From assembly GCA_016213735.1 (NCBI GenBank), contig JACQZU010000012.1, positions 1 to 64,000 on the forward strand: 64,000 nt of DNA. The letters are read 5' to 3'. Source of the DNA: Acidobacteriota bacterium. Its GTDB lineage: Bacteria; Acidobacteriota; Holophagae; Holophagales; Holophagaceae. A program made the position numbers and the translations under genes. Position 1 is the first letter of the stretch, and each line of letters begins with the position of its first letter. The notes under the pieces were generated by a model that was not told the DNA's origin, searched no databases, and saw nothing but the letters and a program-made list of their open reading frames with translations. Shown here one piece after another: positions 52,429 through 61,677 of the stretch.

Positions 52429-52448
52429 GGGGCTGGTCCCAGGTTACC

Positions 52449-53615
52449 TCAGCCCCGCCCATAGGATTCAAGGAGAAGGCCCAGGCCGGATTCGAAATCG
52501 CTCTCGGGGGGGAGGAGGCTCACCACCAGATACCCTCGGTCGGGGAAACCGAAAAAGCTCCCCGGATGGACCAGGACCCCCCTGGACTCGAGGAGACCCT
52601 CGGCCAGGGCCTCGTCCTCCAGAAGCCCGGGCCCCCTCAGAACCACCGACCAGCCGCCTTCCACCGGCAGCCGGCTCCAGGCCGGGTGCGGGAGGAGTGC
52701 GCGGTCCAGGCGGACCAGGTTGTTCCGGAGGCGGCGGAGGGCCTGGCCCCGCAGGTCCGGGGCGAGCCTGAGAATCTCCGGGGCCGCCGCCTGGGCGGAG
52801 GCGCTGGGGGAGAGGAACTGGTCCGCGATGAATTCGAGCCGATCCAGGATCCGCTCCCGGCCGGGCCCCCGGGCCACGATCCAACCCAGCTTCACCTGGG
52901 GCAGAAGGGCCCCCTTGCTCAGGCCTGAAAGAACGAGGGTCGGGCAGGGCGGGGACGGATCCTCCAGCACGGTTCCCATGGGGGCTTCCGGCGGCTCCAG
53001 CGGAAAATCGGCGAACACCTCGTCCACGACCAGGACCAGGGAGCGTTCGGCACAGAACTCCGTCAGACGCTTCCACTCTTCCCGCTTGAGGTAGTGACCG
53101 GTGGGATTGTTGGGGTTCACGACCAGGAGGGCGCGGGTCCGGGCTCCGCAGGCGCGGGCCAGGCCCTCGAAATCCAGGTGCCATCCTTCGAAGCGGAAGG
53201 CCGGCACCCTTCGGGTTTCCAGGCCCTCCAGGGCCGCCAGCCAGGTGAAAAGGGGGTAGGCGGGGCTGGGGACAAGGACATCGTCGCCGGGGTCGGCCAG
53301 GAGCTTGAAGATCCAGGCGTAGGCCTCCGAGGTGGACGCGGTCAGGACCAGGTCCCCAGGATCCACCCCGTTCCCGAGGCTGGCCGCGATGGCCGCCCGC
53401 GCCCCGGGGGCCCCCCGGGGGTCGGGGGCGTAGGCGAGGGTGGCGGGGTCCCCCAGGGCGGCCCGGATGGCTGCTTCCGGGTAGGAGAACCCGCAGCGGG
53501 TGGGGTTGGACTCCGTCAGGTCCAGGACCGAAAGCCCGGCGGCCCGCCGCTTCGAGAGGATCCGGGCCAGCCCGTTGGGCTCCAGGCTCGCGGGAATTCT
53601 CGAAGAAAGGCGCAT
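52449..53615 (-). CDS. Class I/II PLP-dependent aminotransferase
   Basis: A 388-aa fold-type I PLP enzyme. LDLTESNPTRCGF is at the N-terminus, VVNPNNPTGHYL binds the cofactor, and VVDEVFADFPLE contains the conserved Asp. The PLP lysine lies in LSGLSKGALLPQVKLGW. It transfers an amino group between an amino acid and a 2-oxoacid; the pairing of substrates is not readable. The ATG at 53615 starts the family N-terminus. It ends 21 bp upstream of the DUF4178 start and could be read with it, although it is not obviously functionally tied. Confidence 0.87.
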   Translation of the reverse strand: MRLSSRIPASLEPNGLARILSKRRAAGLSVLDLTESNPTRCGFSYPEAAIRAALGDPATLAYAPDPRGAPGARAAIAASLGNGVDPGDLVLTASTSEAYAWIFKLLADPGDDVLVPSPAYPLFTWLAALEGLETRRVPAFRFEGWHLDFEGLARACGARTRALLVVNPNNPTGHYLKREEWKRLTEFCAERSLVLVVDEVFADFPLEPPEAPMGTVLEDPSPPCPTLVLSGLSKGALLPQVKLGWIVARGPGRERILDRLEFIADQFLSPSASAQAAAPEILRLAPDLRGQALRRLRNNLVRLDRALLPHPAWSRLPVEGGWSVVLRGPGLLEDEALAEGLLESRGVLVHPGSFFGFPDRGYLVVSLLPPESDFESGLGLLLESYGRG

Positions 53616-53661
53616 CCTGGAAGCATAGGGGATAATCGGGTCACCCCCGCGGGAGGAAGCC

Positions 53662-54342
53662 ATGGCGAAGACACCCAGGGTTGCGGTTCTGCTGGCCGGT
53701 TGCGGCCACCTGGACGGCGCGGAGATCCGGGAGGCGGTGCTGACCCTGCTGGCCCTGGACCAGCACGGGGCCGAGTTCCAGTGCGTGGCCCCCAACGACA
53801 ACCAGGCCCACGTGGTGGACCATGCCAAGGGCGCACCCGCCGAGGGAGAGGCCCGGAACATCCTGGTGGAGTCCAGCCGCATCGCCCGTGCGGGCAAGTG
53901 CGCGGACCTCGCCTCGGTCTCGGCCGCGGACTTCGACGCCCTGCTGCTGCCGGGAGGCTACGGGGTGGCGAAGAACCACTGCAGTTTCGCCTTCAAGGGG
54001 ACGGACGCCGAGGTCCGGCCGGACGTGGCGGCCTTCGTGAAGGCCTTCTTCGGCGCGGGGAAGCCCGTGGGGGCCATCTGCATCAGCCCGGCCCTGGTGG
54101 CCCTCTGCCTCTCCAAGGAGGGCAGGGCGGCCACCCTCACGCTGGGGGACGGCGCCGACATCCAGAAGGCCATGGAGAAGCTGGGCCACCGCTACCGGAG
54201 CGTCCCCAGCGCTCGGGAGATCGTCGTGGACGAGGCGCTCAAGCTGGTGACGACTCCGGCCTACATGTTCGACGACGCGCGCCTGAGCGACGTCTGGGTC
54301 GGCATCGAGCGCTGCGTCACCGAAGTGTTGAAGCGCTGCTGA
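53662..54342 (+). CDS. elbB: ElbB-type glyoxalase of the DJ-1/PfpI superfamily
   Basis: A 226-aa DJ-1/PfpI-fold protein. VAVLLAGCGHLDGAEIREAV at the start, ALLLPGGYGVAKNHCSFAFKG and the nucleophile region GAICISPALVALCLS match ElbB (isoprenoid-biosynthesis-associated glyoxalase). It has GGGAGG upstream of the ATG. DJ-1 relatives can act as glyoxalases, deglycases or chaperones; no isoprenoid gene is next to it here. The start is divergent from the aminotransferase. Confidence 0.88.
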   Translation: MAKTPRVAVLLAGCGHLDGAEIREAVLTLLALDQHGAEFQCVAPNDNQAHVVDHAKGAPAEGEARNILVESSRIARAGKCADLASVSAADFDALLLPGGYGVAKNHCSFAFKGTDAEVRPDVAAFVKAFFGAGKPVGAICISPALVALCLSKEGRAATLTLGDGADIQKAMEKLGHRYRSVPSAREIVVDEALKLVTTPAYMFDDARLSDVWVGIERCVTEVLKRC

Positions 54343-54475
54343 AAAGGTCCCCGTTCGGGCAGGCGCTGGATGGATCAGGTCCGGCCGCCAAGCACGCCGG
54401 CCACCTGCGGCAGCGTTGCTTGGCGGCGACCCTCACCCAGGCGCGGCCCTGGAGGGCCCGCCGGGGCCCCCGGAC

Positions 54476-55078
54476 TCAGCGGCGGCTGGCGGGGGGGACG
54501 ATCCCGTTCATGCGGAGGTACACCACCATCTGGCCGTAGTGGTCCATGTTGTGGCTGCCCACCAGCGCGGCCATCTGCAGCCTCGTGGCGGTGGCCCCCC
54601 AGGGCGTCTTCACGGGAAGGATCGCGTTCTTCTCGTCCACGGTGGCGACGGCCTTGTGGACATACACGAAACTGTCCTTCAGGAATTGGACGATGTCGGC
54701 CTTGGTCTTCACCGAGGCGGGGCCATCCTCCCCGTCCTTGCCCAGGTCCACCGGAGGCTTCTCCCCCAGGATGATGGAGGCGAACAAATAATTGGCCGCC
54801 CCCAAGTGTTTGGCCTGCCCACCGAAGGTCTTGACCCCCTTGAACTCACCGCTGGTGGGGGCAAAGGCGAACTTGTCCTCCGGCATGGCCTCCACCAGGG
54901 GGATGAGCTGGCGTTCCACCAAGGCGACGGTGCGTTCCAGGGCCTGCCCCATGGTCGCGGGGGGCGGCGGAGGCGCCGGGGCGGCGGGCTTCGCCTCGGG
55001 CTTGGGGGCCGGGGCGGGGGTCTGGGCGGTGCCGGCGACCGCCAGCAGGGCGGAGAGGGTCAGGGCGAGCGGTTTCAT
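54476..55078 (-). CDS. Exported DinB-like protein
   Basis: A 200-aa protein. A signal peptide and Pro/Ala-rich linker (residues 1-40) lead to a DinB four-helix domain: TMGQALERTVALVERQLIPLVEAMPEDKFAFAPTSGEF, recorded here in segments, with a metal-site His in FGGQAKHLGAANY and HNMDHYGQMVVYLR (two His). DinB folds bind a divalent metal and include thiol transferases. Its ATG overlaps the symporter stop (ATGA), so it is the last gene of the PIG-L operon. The role is unknown; export is unusual for DinB. Confidence 0.8.
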   Translation of the reverse strand: MKPLALTLSALLAVAGTAQTPAPAPKPEAKPAAPAPPPPPATMGQALERTVALVERQLIPLVEAMPEDKFAFAPTSGEFKGVKTFGGQAKHLGAANYLFASIILGEKPPVDLGKDGEDGPASVKTKADIVQFLKDSFVYVHKAVATVDEKNAILPVKTPWGATATRLQMAALVGSHNMDHYGQMVVYLRMNGIVPPASRR

Positions 55079-56754
55079 GCGGTCCTCCTTGAAGGAATGA
55101 AAGATAGGAGCGAAGCGATCCCCACCACCAGCACGCAGCCGATGGCGTTGTACCAGAGGAAGGAGATCCGGGTGAACAGGAAGCAGGCGACGACGGCGGC
55201 CTCCGCGACCAGGGCGGCCCAGAAGGCCGCGCCCCCCTGGACGCGCTTGACGTAGAAGGCCACCAGGAAGATGCCGAGAATGGTGCCGTAGAAGAGGGAA
55301 CCGAGGATGTTCACCGCCTCCACCAGGGTGCCCAGGCGGCTGGCATATTCGGCGAACAGGATGGCGAAGCAGCCCCAACCGAAGGTTGCGAGCCTGCCCA
55401 CCCAGAGTTCCTTCCGGGGGCCCTGGTCCCCGAAGCGCCGCCGCCAGAGGTCCACCACGGTGGTGGCCCCCAGGGCGTTGATTTCGGCGGACATCGAACT
55501 CATGGAAGCGGAAAACACCGCCGCCAGCACCAGCCCCACCACGCCGGCGGGGAGGCTCGCCAGGACGTAGGAAAGAAACACGTAGTTGGTGTCGCTGGGG
55601 TTGGTCCCGGGTGCGGCCCGGCGGATCATGGCCACGCCCTTTTCGCGGAGGGACGTGCTCTCGACCTGGGCCTGGACGAGGGCGGAACGGGCCGGGGCCT
55701 CGGCGGGGGTCCCCCGGGCCAGGAGGAAGGCCCGGGCCCCCGTGGCCCGCCGCTCCGAGGCGGCGCGGTAGTCCGCCTCCGTGGACCGGAAGGCGGCCGC
55801 CTCGGGCCCGGCGAGCACCCGCTCGACCGCCGCAGGATTGAAGAAGAGCGGGGAGGGCGTGAACTGGTAATGCACGAAGACCAGGGCACCCAGGAGCAGG
55901 ATGAGGAACTGCATCGGCACCTTCAGGAGGCCGTTGGCCAGCAGGGCCAGGCGGCTCTGGGCCACGGTGCTGCCCGTCAGGTAGCGCTGAACCTGGCTCT
56001 GGTCCGTGCCGAAGTAGGAGAGGGCCAGGAAGAATCCGCCGATCAGGCCGGACCAAAGGGTGTAGCGGTCCGACCAATCGAAGGAGGTGGTGATGGCGTT
56101 CAGGCGTCCCTGGGCCCCCGCCACGTGGAGCGCATCGGTGAAGGAGACACCCTGGGGCAGGTGGCGCACCGCCAGGATCCCCGCCACGAGCATGCCGCAG
56201 GTGATGATCACCATCTGGGTGCTCTGGGCCCAGGACACCGCCCGGGTCCCTCCTGTGACCGTGTAGATCATCACGAGGGAGCCCACCAGGACCAGGTTCA
56301 AATGGATGTTCCACCCCAGGAGGACCGAAAGGACCAGGGCCGGGGCGTAGATCGTCAGCCCCACCGCCAGGCCCCGCTGGATGAGGAACAGGAAGGCCGC
56401 CAGGGTGCGGGTCTTGAGGTCGAAGCGGCCCTCCAGGTACTCGTAGGCCGTGAAGACCTTCAGCCGGTGGAAGATCGGCACCACCGTCACCGACAGCACC
56501 ACCATGGCCAGGGGCAGCCCCAGGTAGAACTGCACGAAACGCATGCCGTCCGCGTAGGCCTGGCCCGGCGTGGAGAGGAAGGTGATGGCGCTGGCCTGGG
56601 TCGCCATGATGGAGAGGCAGATGGTGAACCAGCGGGCGTCCCGGTTGGAGAGGAGGTACCCTTCGGACGTCCGGCTCCCCCGGCCCTTCCACAGGCCATA
56701 AAGAACCACGAAGGCCAGGGCCCCGCCGAGGATGATCCAGTCAAGGCGGCTCAC
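55075..56754 (-). CDS. Sodium:solute symporter (SSS family)
   Basis: A 559-aa transporter with about 13 TM helices. The TM1 pair begins at the GTG (SRLDWIILGGALAFVVLYG), and the sodium site lies around TICLSIMATQASAITFLSTPGQAY, shown as ATQASAITFLSTP. ALSYFGTDQSQVQRYLTG is the family signature. A periplasmic insert (about 290-345) is rich in Ala/Glu. The GTG at 56754 overlaps the small upstream gene by 4 nt (GTGA). The substrate is unknown; the PIG-L context may favour an N-acetylated sugar or amide product. Confidence 0.88.
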   Translation of the reverse strand: MSRLDWIILGGALAFVVLYGLWKGRGSRTSEGYLLSNRDARWFTICLSIMATQASAITFLSTPGQAYADGMRFVQFYLGLPLAMVVLSVTVVPIFHRLKVFTAYEYLEGRFDLKTRTLAAFLFLIQRGLAVGLTIYAPALVLSVLLGWNIHLNLVLVGSLVMIYTVTGGTRAVSWAQSTQMVIITCGMLVAGILAVRHLPQGVSFTDALHVAGAQGRLNAITTSFDWSDRYTLWSGLIGGFFLALSYFGTDQSQVQRYLTGSTVAQSRLALLANGLLKVPMQFLILLLGALVFVHYQFTPSPLFFNPAAVERVLAGPEAAAFRSTEADYRAASERRATGARAFLLARGTPAEAPARSALVQAQVESTSLREKGVAMIRRAAPGTNPSDTNYVFLSYVLASLPAGVVGLVLAAVFSASMSSMSAEINALGATTVVDLWRRRFGDQGPRKELWVGRLATFGWGCFAILFAEYASRLGTLVEAVNILGSLFYGTILGIFLVAFYVKRVQGGAAFWAALVAEAAVVACFLFTRISFLWYNAIGCVLVVGIASLLSFIPSRRTA

Positions 56755-56876
56755 GAGAAGGCCCGCTCGAAGAGGAGGAAGAGCAGGATCCACAGGGCCA
56801 GGCAGCCCAGCACCAGGGCGTAGATCCGCCTCCAGGTGCCCAGGACGGGCGGCGACCCGGAGGCGGGGTCGCTCAC
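56751..56876 (-). CDS. 41-aa single-TM protein coupled to the symporter
   Basis: A 41-codon gene starting with GTG at 56876, overlapping the PIG-L stop by 4 nt, and ending with TGA that overlaps the symporter GTG by 4 nt. The product, MSDPASGSPPVLGTWRRIYA followed by one TM (LVLGCLALWILLFLLF) and ERAFS, places basic residues on the cytoplasmic side. Small subunits of SSS transporters such as YhdT or DUF4212 are known, but this is shorter. Both overlaps and the hydrophobic helix argue that it is a real gene. Confidence 0.65.
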   Translation of the reverse strand: MSDPASGSPPVLGTWRRIYALVLGCLALWILLFLLFERAFS

Positions 56877-59389
56877 GGCCGGCCGTCCCTGGAAGCCGAT
56901 CCCAGGGCCAGGAGGTTCGCGAAGAGGCGATAGGCCCCGGGTACGCCGTCCGGCAGCTGGCGGAAGAAGGAGAGCCCCGTGTAGATGAAGTGGCCCTTGC
57001 CGTGGGGGGCCACGATGAGGCTCCCGGGGTCGGCCTTTTCGCCCTTGTCCCCCAGGGCCAGGATCGCCGCGTAGGGCCCCTCGAAGGCTTCGGCGTGGTA
57101 GAGGCTGCGCTCCTGGATCCAGCCTTCGAAATCGGCCGGGGTGATCCGGTTGGGCCAGTTCAGGAGGGGGTGACCCGGGGCCAGGAACCGCACGGGGGAA
57201 TCCTCCTCCGTCACCCGGTTCCGGCCCACCTTGAAGGGGAAGGGCCCCAGCTTCTGGGTGGCGAGGGGGGCGTTGAGAAAGCCTGCGTTCACCTGGTAGA
57301 GCACCACCTCGGTGCCGCCCCGGGCCACGTAGTCCAACAGCCGGGGTTGCAGTCGCGCCAGGGCTGGCCGGGTGTTGAAGGCCCGGATGCCCACCACGAT
57401 CGCGTCGAAGCGGGAGAGATCGCTGCCCTCCAGGGCCTCGTCGCTGAGCAGTTCGACGTCGTAGCCAAGGGGCCTGAGGCACTGGGGGATCTCGTCCCCG
57501 GCGCCCATGATGTAGCCGATGCGGTGCCCGTCCCGCTTCAAGTCCACCCGGACCAGGCGGGCCCGGGCTTCCGGGAAGAGGGTCTGCACGGGGAGGTGGG
57601 GGTGGTCCACGCGGATGCGTCCCCGGGCCTGGATTTCGCCGCCGCCCACGTCCACCATCACCCTGAGGTCGGCGGCACTGGCCGAGGCCGGGGGCAGGAT
57701 TCGGGCGCTCAGCTTCCGCTCTTCATCCGGGGCCGCGAAACGGAAGGGGAAAGAGGAGGGCTCGGCGCGCCATCCCTCCGGGAGCGCGAGGCGCAGGGTC
57801 CCCGCCACGGGGGCGGCGGCCTGAAGGGTGATCTCCAGGGCGCGGGGCGCGCCGTCGTTGAAGACCTGCACCCCCCGCCCCAGGCTCACCGCCACCGGGG
57901 GCGCGAGCCCCGCATCCTGGTAGCGTTCCCCCAGCACCGGATCCCGGAAGCGGTGCAGAACGGGGATGGTGTAGGACAGGGTCTCTCCTCCGATCTGGAT
58001 CCTGAAGGTGAAGGTCCTGAGGGGAGGCGTCTCCGGGAGCCCCGCCTCCTCTGGGCTTCCCGCGGCATGCCGCCCCACACCCCTGGGACCCTCCAGCCAA
58101 TAGGGCTGCGTGGGACGCCCCCCCGGGGGCATGACCACGGTGAAATCACCCTTCCAGGGCCGGTTGACCCCCAACGCCTGGACGGCGGACACCCCGCCAG
58201 GCTCCCCCACGGGGCCCGCCGAGAGCAGGGTGGCGGAGACCGGATTGCGGAGAATGAGGCTGGCCCCGATCTTCAGATGCTCCCCGGGCGCGGCGAAGGG
58301 GCGATCGGAAATCGCCTCCATCCAGATGCCGGCGGCCGAACGGATGGCTTCGTCGATCTCCCCGCGCTTCCGGGATACCCACGGATCCGGGGCCAGTCCC
58401 CCGAGGGCCGCGCGGGCCTTCAGGAGCCCCGGCAGGCTTTCCCAGGGGCGTTCCACCCGGAAGGCCAGGCGGGCTTCGCGAAGCAGACGCCCCACGGCGG
58501 CGCCGCCCGGGAGCCGGTCCCAGGTCGTGGAGATGCCCTCGAAGAGGTCCTTCCCCGGGCGGCCCTCGAGGAGCTGAAAACTCTGGGTGCGGCTGCCCCG
58601 CTGGGCCACCACCCCGAAGCCCTGGCTGCGATGCAGGCTGCGGGCCTCCGCAGCCAGTTCGCTGTACGACTTCCCCAGCAGGGGATCGAAGGCTCCCACG
58701 TCCAGCGTGGCGGCTTCGGGGGCCTGGGGGGAGTTGTCGCCGGGGAAGCGGAAGGCGTTCCAGAGAATCCGGGTGGCCTGCCAGGGCTGGAGGCCCTCCT
58801 GGATCTGCTCGGGGAAGCGCCGGGGATCCGCCGCGGCCTTGAAGGCCTCCACCGCCAGGATCGCCGAGGCCGTGTGGTGGCCATGACCGCCGCCGCCCGC
58901 GGGGGAGAAGCGCGTGAGGATGACATCGGGCCGGAAGCGGCGGATGACGCGCACCACGTCTCCAAGCACGGCCTCGTGGCCCCAGAGGGCGAGGCTCTCC
59001 TCCGCCGTCTTGGAATAGCCGAAGTCCACCGCGGCGGTGAAGTACTGCTCGGCCCCGTCCACCCGCCGCGCCGCCAGCAGTTCCTGGGTGCGGATCACCG
59101 CCAGGGTGTCGTCCAGCTCGGCGCTGATGAGGTTCTGGCCTCCTCCCCCCCGGGTGATGGAGAGGTAGGCCGTGCGGACCTTCCGTCCGTTGGCCAGGGT
59201 GGCCAGCACTTCGGTGTTCTCGTCATCCGGGTGGGCGGCGATGTAGAGGGCACTGCCCAGGGTCTCCAGCTTCTCCAGCGCCAGGAGCAGCTCGGAGGCG
59301 CTGCGGTTCGGCGGCGGCGCCGCCCCCCGGAGGGTCGCCAGCAGGGCCAGGCTGAGAAGGGTCGAGGGCAGGAAACGGACTCGAGGCAT
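56873..59389 (-). CDS. Exported PIG-L family deacetylase with large C-terminal region
   Basis: An 838-aa secreted protein. A signal peptide (residues 1-22) precedes the PIG-L domain (about 45-240), with zinc motif AAHPDDE and the distal pair HGHH in GGGHGHHTAS. PIG-L/LmbE enzymes remove N-acetyl groups from sugars. About 600 residues follow: a middle beta-rich region (TLSYTIPVLHRF, ALEITLQAA) and a C-terminal DJ-1/GATase-like part (GYIMGAGDEIPQCL, YVARGGTEVVLYQVN). The ATG at 59389 gives the signal peptide. It is the first gene of the four-gene operon. Confidence 0.87.
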   Translation of the reverse strand: MPRVRFLPSTLLSLALLATLRGAAPPPNRSASELLLALEKLETLGSALYIAAHPDDENTEVLATLANGRKVRTAYLSITRGGGGQNLISAELDDTLAVIRTQELLAARRVDGAEQYFTAAVDFGYSKTAEESLALWGHEAVLGDVVRVIRRFRPDVILTRFSPAGGGGHGHHTASAILAVEAFKAAADPRRFPEQIQEGLQPWQATRILWNAFRFPGDNSPQAPEAATLDVGAFDPLLGKSYSELAAEARSLHRSQGFGVVAQRGSRTQSFQLLEGRPGKDLFEGISTTWDRLPGGAAVGRLLREARLAFRVERPWESLPGLLKARAALGGLAPDPWVSRKRGEIDEAIRSAAGIWMEAISDRPFAAPGEHLKIGASLILRNPVSATLLSAGPVGEPGGVSAVQALGVNRPWKGDFTVVMPPGGRPTQPYWLEGPRGVGRHAAGSPEEAGLPETPPLRTFTFRIQIGGETLSYTIPVLHRFRDPVLGERYQDAGLAPPVAVSLGRGVQVFNDGAPRALEITLQAAAPVAGTLRLALPEGWRAEPSSFPFRFAAPDEERKLSARILPPASASAADLRVMVDVGGGEIQARGRIRVDHPHLPVQTLFPEARARLVRVDLKRDGHRIGYIMGAGDEIPQCLRPLGYDVELLSDEALEGSDLSRFDAIVVGIRAFNTRPALARLQPRLLDYVARGGTEVVLYQVNAGFLNAPLATQKLGPFPFKVGRNRVTEEDSPVRFLAPGHPLLNWPNRITPADFEGWIQERSLYHAEAFEGPYAAILALGDKGEKADPGSLIVAPHGKGHFIYTGLSFFRQLPDGVPGAYRLFANLLALGSASRDGRP

Positions 59390-59608
59390 GACCCCTGGAT
59401 TGTGGCCGGAATGGAAAATCGAAACCAATTCTCAATCTTGGAATTGTTAAAGAGCGTTCCAGGTGGTGAATCCGGCGCGGGCAAGTTCCATGGTTCCGCC
59501 GGGATCAAGGTGGATTTCGGGGGTGGGTCTGCTCTCTTCTGACATTCCTGTCAAGATCACGAAATAGCGCTCTATTCTTTGCTTTATCATTTTTCCGGGA
59601 GGAATCCT
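59390..59608. promoter_or_regulatory. Divergent promoter region between PIG-L and M1 genes
   Basis: An AT-rich intergenic stretch. A short inverted repeat CAATTC (59426-59431) / GAATTG (59441-59446) could be an operator. GGGAGGA at 59597-59603 is the RBS for the M1 gene and selects the TTG at 59609 as its start. No complete promoter could be fixed. Confidence 0.4.
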
Positions 59609-61639
59609 TTGTCGTTTCGCCGTTTCGCCGTGCGCTTTCTTCTGAGTCTCGGATGGCTTGGGCTCCCTGGGGGGGAGGCAACGGAACTCCCACCGATGGC
59701 CCGATTCCAGTCCATTCACCTTGCACCGTCCATCGAATTGGGCGCGCCGTTGGGTTTCCAAACGGACCACCTCCAGGTCTCTCTCTCCTCGGGGAGGGTT
59801 TCGCTGGTCAAGGGTCAAGAGGGGACTCTCGGCCTCTTCTTCCAGGGCGAAGGCTCCTTCACGTACACCTCCAGGGATCCCTACGAATTCCCCGCCATGG
59901 CGTACAACCTCCAGGCCAACACCAAGGTCGCCCTTCGGGAAGGGGAAAACTCCAGGTTCATCAAGGAGCCGCTCCGGGAGGGGCTGTTCTGGTTCTCAGG
60001 TCGGGCGGTGCCGGTGCCCGTGGGAATGCCAGGCCCGGACTTGGCCGGAGCCTTTCATTCCTTCCGGAGGGACATGGCCCGATCCTGGTCGGCCCCCCTC
60101 GAGCACACCCTCCTTCTCCACGCGGCGAACGCGCCGGGAATTCCCATGGTTCTCGCGGAGATGAAGGGGGCTCAGGCCTGGGTGTACCAGTTGGATCCTG
60201 TGGGGACCCAGAAGGAGTCCCTGAGCCTGCTGTATGAAAGACTCGATTTCCCCCGGGACCTTGAAAAACCACTCCTGTTGGCCCCGATTTCCCAGCAGCC
60301 CCTCGGTTGGACCTGGAAATCCGGACACCCTCCCCCATTCCAAACCATCCACCTGAAGGTGGATGTCCAGGCAAGCGCGGGAAACGATGTGATCGTGGAT
60401 GCTACCGAGACCCTCGTTCCGACCAGGGATGGTCAGCGGGCCTTCGCCTTCAATCTCTCCACCGAAACCTGGACGCCGTCGGGGGTCAACCTCGTGCGGC
60501 GGCACCACCGGCTCGTTTCGCTGACCGACGGCCAGGGTCGCCCGATCCCCTTCGACCACCAAAGGGGACGCCTTGTGGTGGTCCTGCCGGAGGCCCCACC
60601 CAAGGGCGCACCCTTCATCCTGCGGTTCAGGGTCGAAGGGGATTTCCTGATCAGGGAGGGCGGCGACAACGCCTGGCAGCTCGGGGTCAATCCCTGGTAC
60701 CCCCAGGGGGATCACGGCGGACTGGCCTTCCGGGCGGAAGCCAGGGTTCGGGTACCCAAGCCCTTCGTCCCCATCATGGGGGGGACCGTGGTGAGCAGGC
60801 GGGAAGAAGGGAAAGACCAGATCCTCGAGACCCGTTTCGACCAGCCCGTCCCCTTCCTGGTCATCCAGGCGGGCGACTTCAGGTTGACGGAAGGGAAGAG
60901 GAACGGCGTCACGGTGCGCCTGTGGAACTACGCCAAGGCGAACTCCCAGGAACAGCGCGTGATCGGCCTGGCCCACGACATCATCGGGTTCTACGAGAAG
61001 CTCATCGGCCCATTTCCCTTCCCGGAACTGGACATCATCGAGCAGAACGACTGGGGGTTCGGTCAGGCCCCGGCGGGGGTGGTCTTCATCACCCGGGAGG
61101 CCTTCAATCAGATCCATTCCCTCGCCAACCGGTACTTTTCCAAGGGCATCAACGCCCGCTTCGCCCATGAGATCGCGCACCAGTACTGGGGAAATCAGGT
61201 GCGATGGACCGGCCAGGAAGACCAGTGGTTGAGCGAGTCCTTTGCCGAGATCTCCGGAGCGCTCTTCGTTCGATGGGCCTATGGACCGGATGGAAACGCT
61301 CGCTACAAGGAAATGGAGAACCTGTGGAGGACCCATGCTGAGGAGGTCGCCCAACGCTGCAGCATCCCGTTCGCCAACCGGGCGCGCCATGCGACGGACC
61401 CCCTCCAGGCCGTGAAGACGCGGACCTATCTGCTCTATGACAAGGGGGCGCTCCTCTTGTCCAGGATTCATCAGGAAATCGGGGATCAGGGTTTCGCCAC
61501 CTTCCTGAAGGCCTTCCATCACAACTTCAAGTGGAAGGCTGGGGGCACGCAGCACGTCCCCGGGCTCCTAAAGGTCCTCACAAAAAAGGACTGGGACCCC
61601 TTCTTTGAATCGAATTTCTGGGGCACCGGCCTACCCTGA
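59609..61639 (+). CDS. Secreted M1-like (gluzincin) metallopeptidase
   Basis: A 676-aa protein starting at TTG with a strong GGGAGGA RBS about 5 nt upstream. Signal peptide: MSFRRFAVRFLLSLGWLGLP. Zinc motif HEIAHQYWGNQ (H520, E521, H524) with the third ligand E543 in WLSESFAE. The first about 350 residues are beta-rich and lack the typical M1 GxMEN signature; instead WGFGQAPAGVVFI precedes the catalytic site, as in several bacterial M1-like proteins. It is not an obvious paralogue of the M1 enzyme at 14129-16081. Function: extracytoplasmic peptide turnover. Confidence 0.85.
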   Translation: MSFRRFAVRFLLSLGWLGLPGGEATELPPMARFQSIHLAPSIELGAPLGFQTDHLQVSLSSGRVSLVKGQEGTLGLFFQGEGSFTYTSRDPYEFPAMAYNLQANTKVALREGENSRFIKEPLREGLFWFSGRAVPVPVGMPGPDLAGAFHSFRRDMARSWSAPLEHTLLLHAANAPGIPMVLAEMKGAQAWVYQLDPVGTQKESLSLLYERLDFPRDLEKPLLLAPISQQPLGWTWKSGHPPPFQTIHLKVDVQASAGNDVIVDATETLVPTRDGQRAFAFNLSTETWTPSGVNLVRRHHRLVSLTDGQGRPIPFDHQRGRLVVVLPEAPPKGAPFILRFRVEGDFLIREGGDNAWQLGVNPWYPQGDHGGLAFRAEARVRVPKPFVPIMGGTVVSRREEGKDQILETRFDQPVPFLVIQAGDFRLTEGKRNGVTVRLWNYAKANSQEQRVIGLAHDIIGFYEKLIGPFPFPELDIIEQNDWGFGQAPAGVVFITREAFNQIHSLANRYFSKGINARFAHEIAHQYWGNQVRWTGQEDQWLSESFAEISGALFVRWAYGPDGNARYKEMENLWRTHAEEVAQRCSIPFANRARHATDPLQAVKTRTYLLYDKGALLLSRIHQEIGDQGFATFLKAFHHNFKWKAGGTQHVPGLLKVLTKKDWDPFFESNFWGTGLP

Positions 61640-61677
61640 ACTCCGACCCCCCTCGGGGCCCACCCTGGAATGCCTTC

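Noticed and set aside
54476-56692. 738-codon frame fusing DinB to an upstream segment
   Set aside because: The upstream part is a Gly/Pro/Arg-rich shadow of the symporter; DinB has its own signal peptide and ATGA start.
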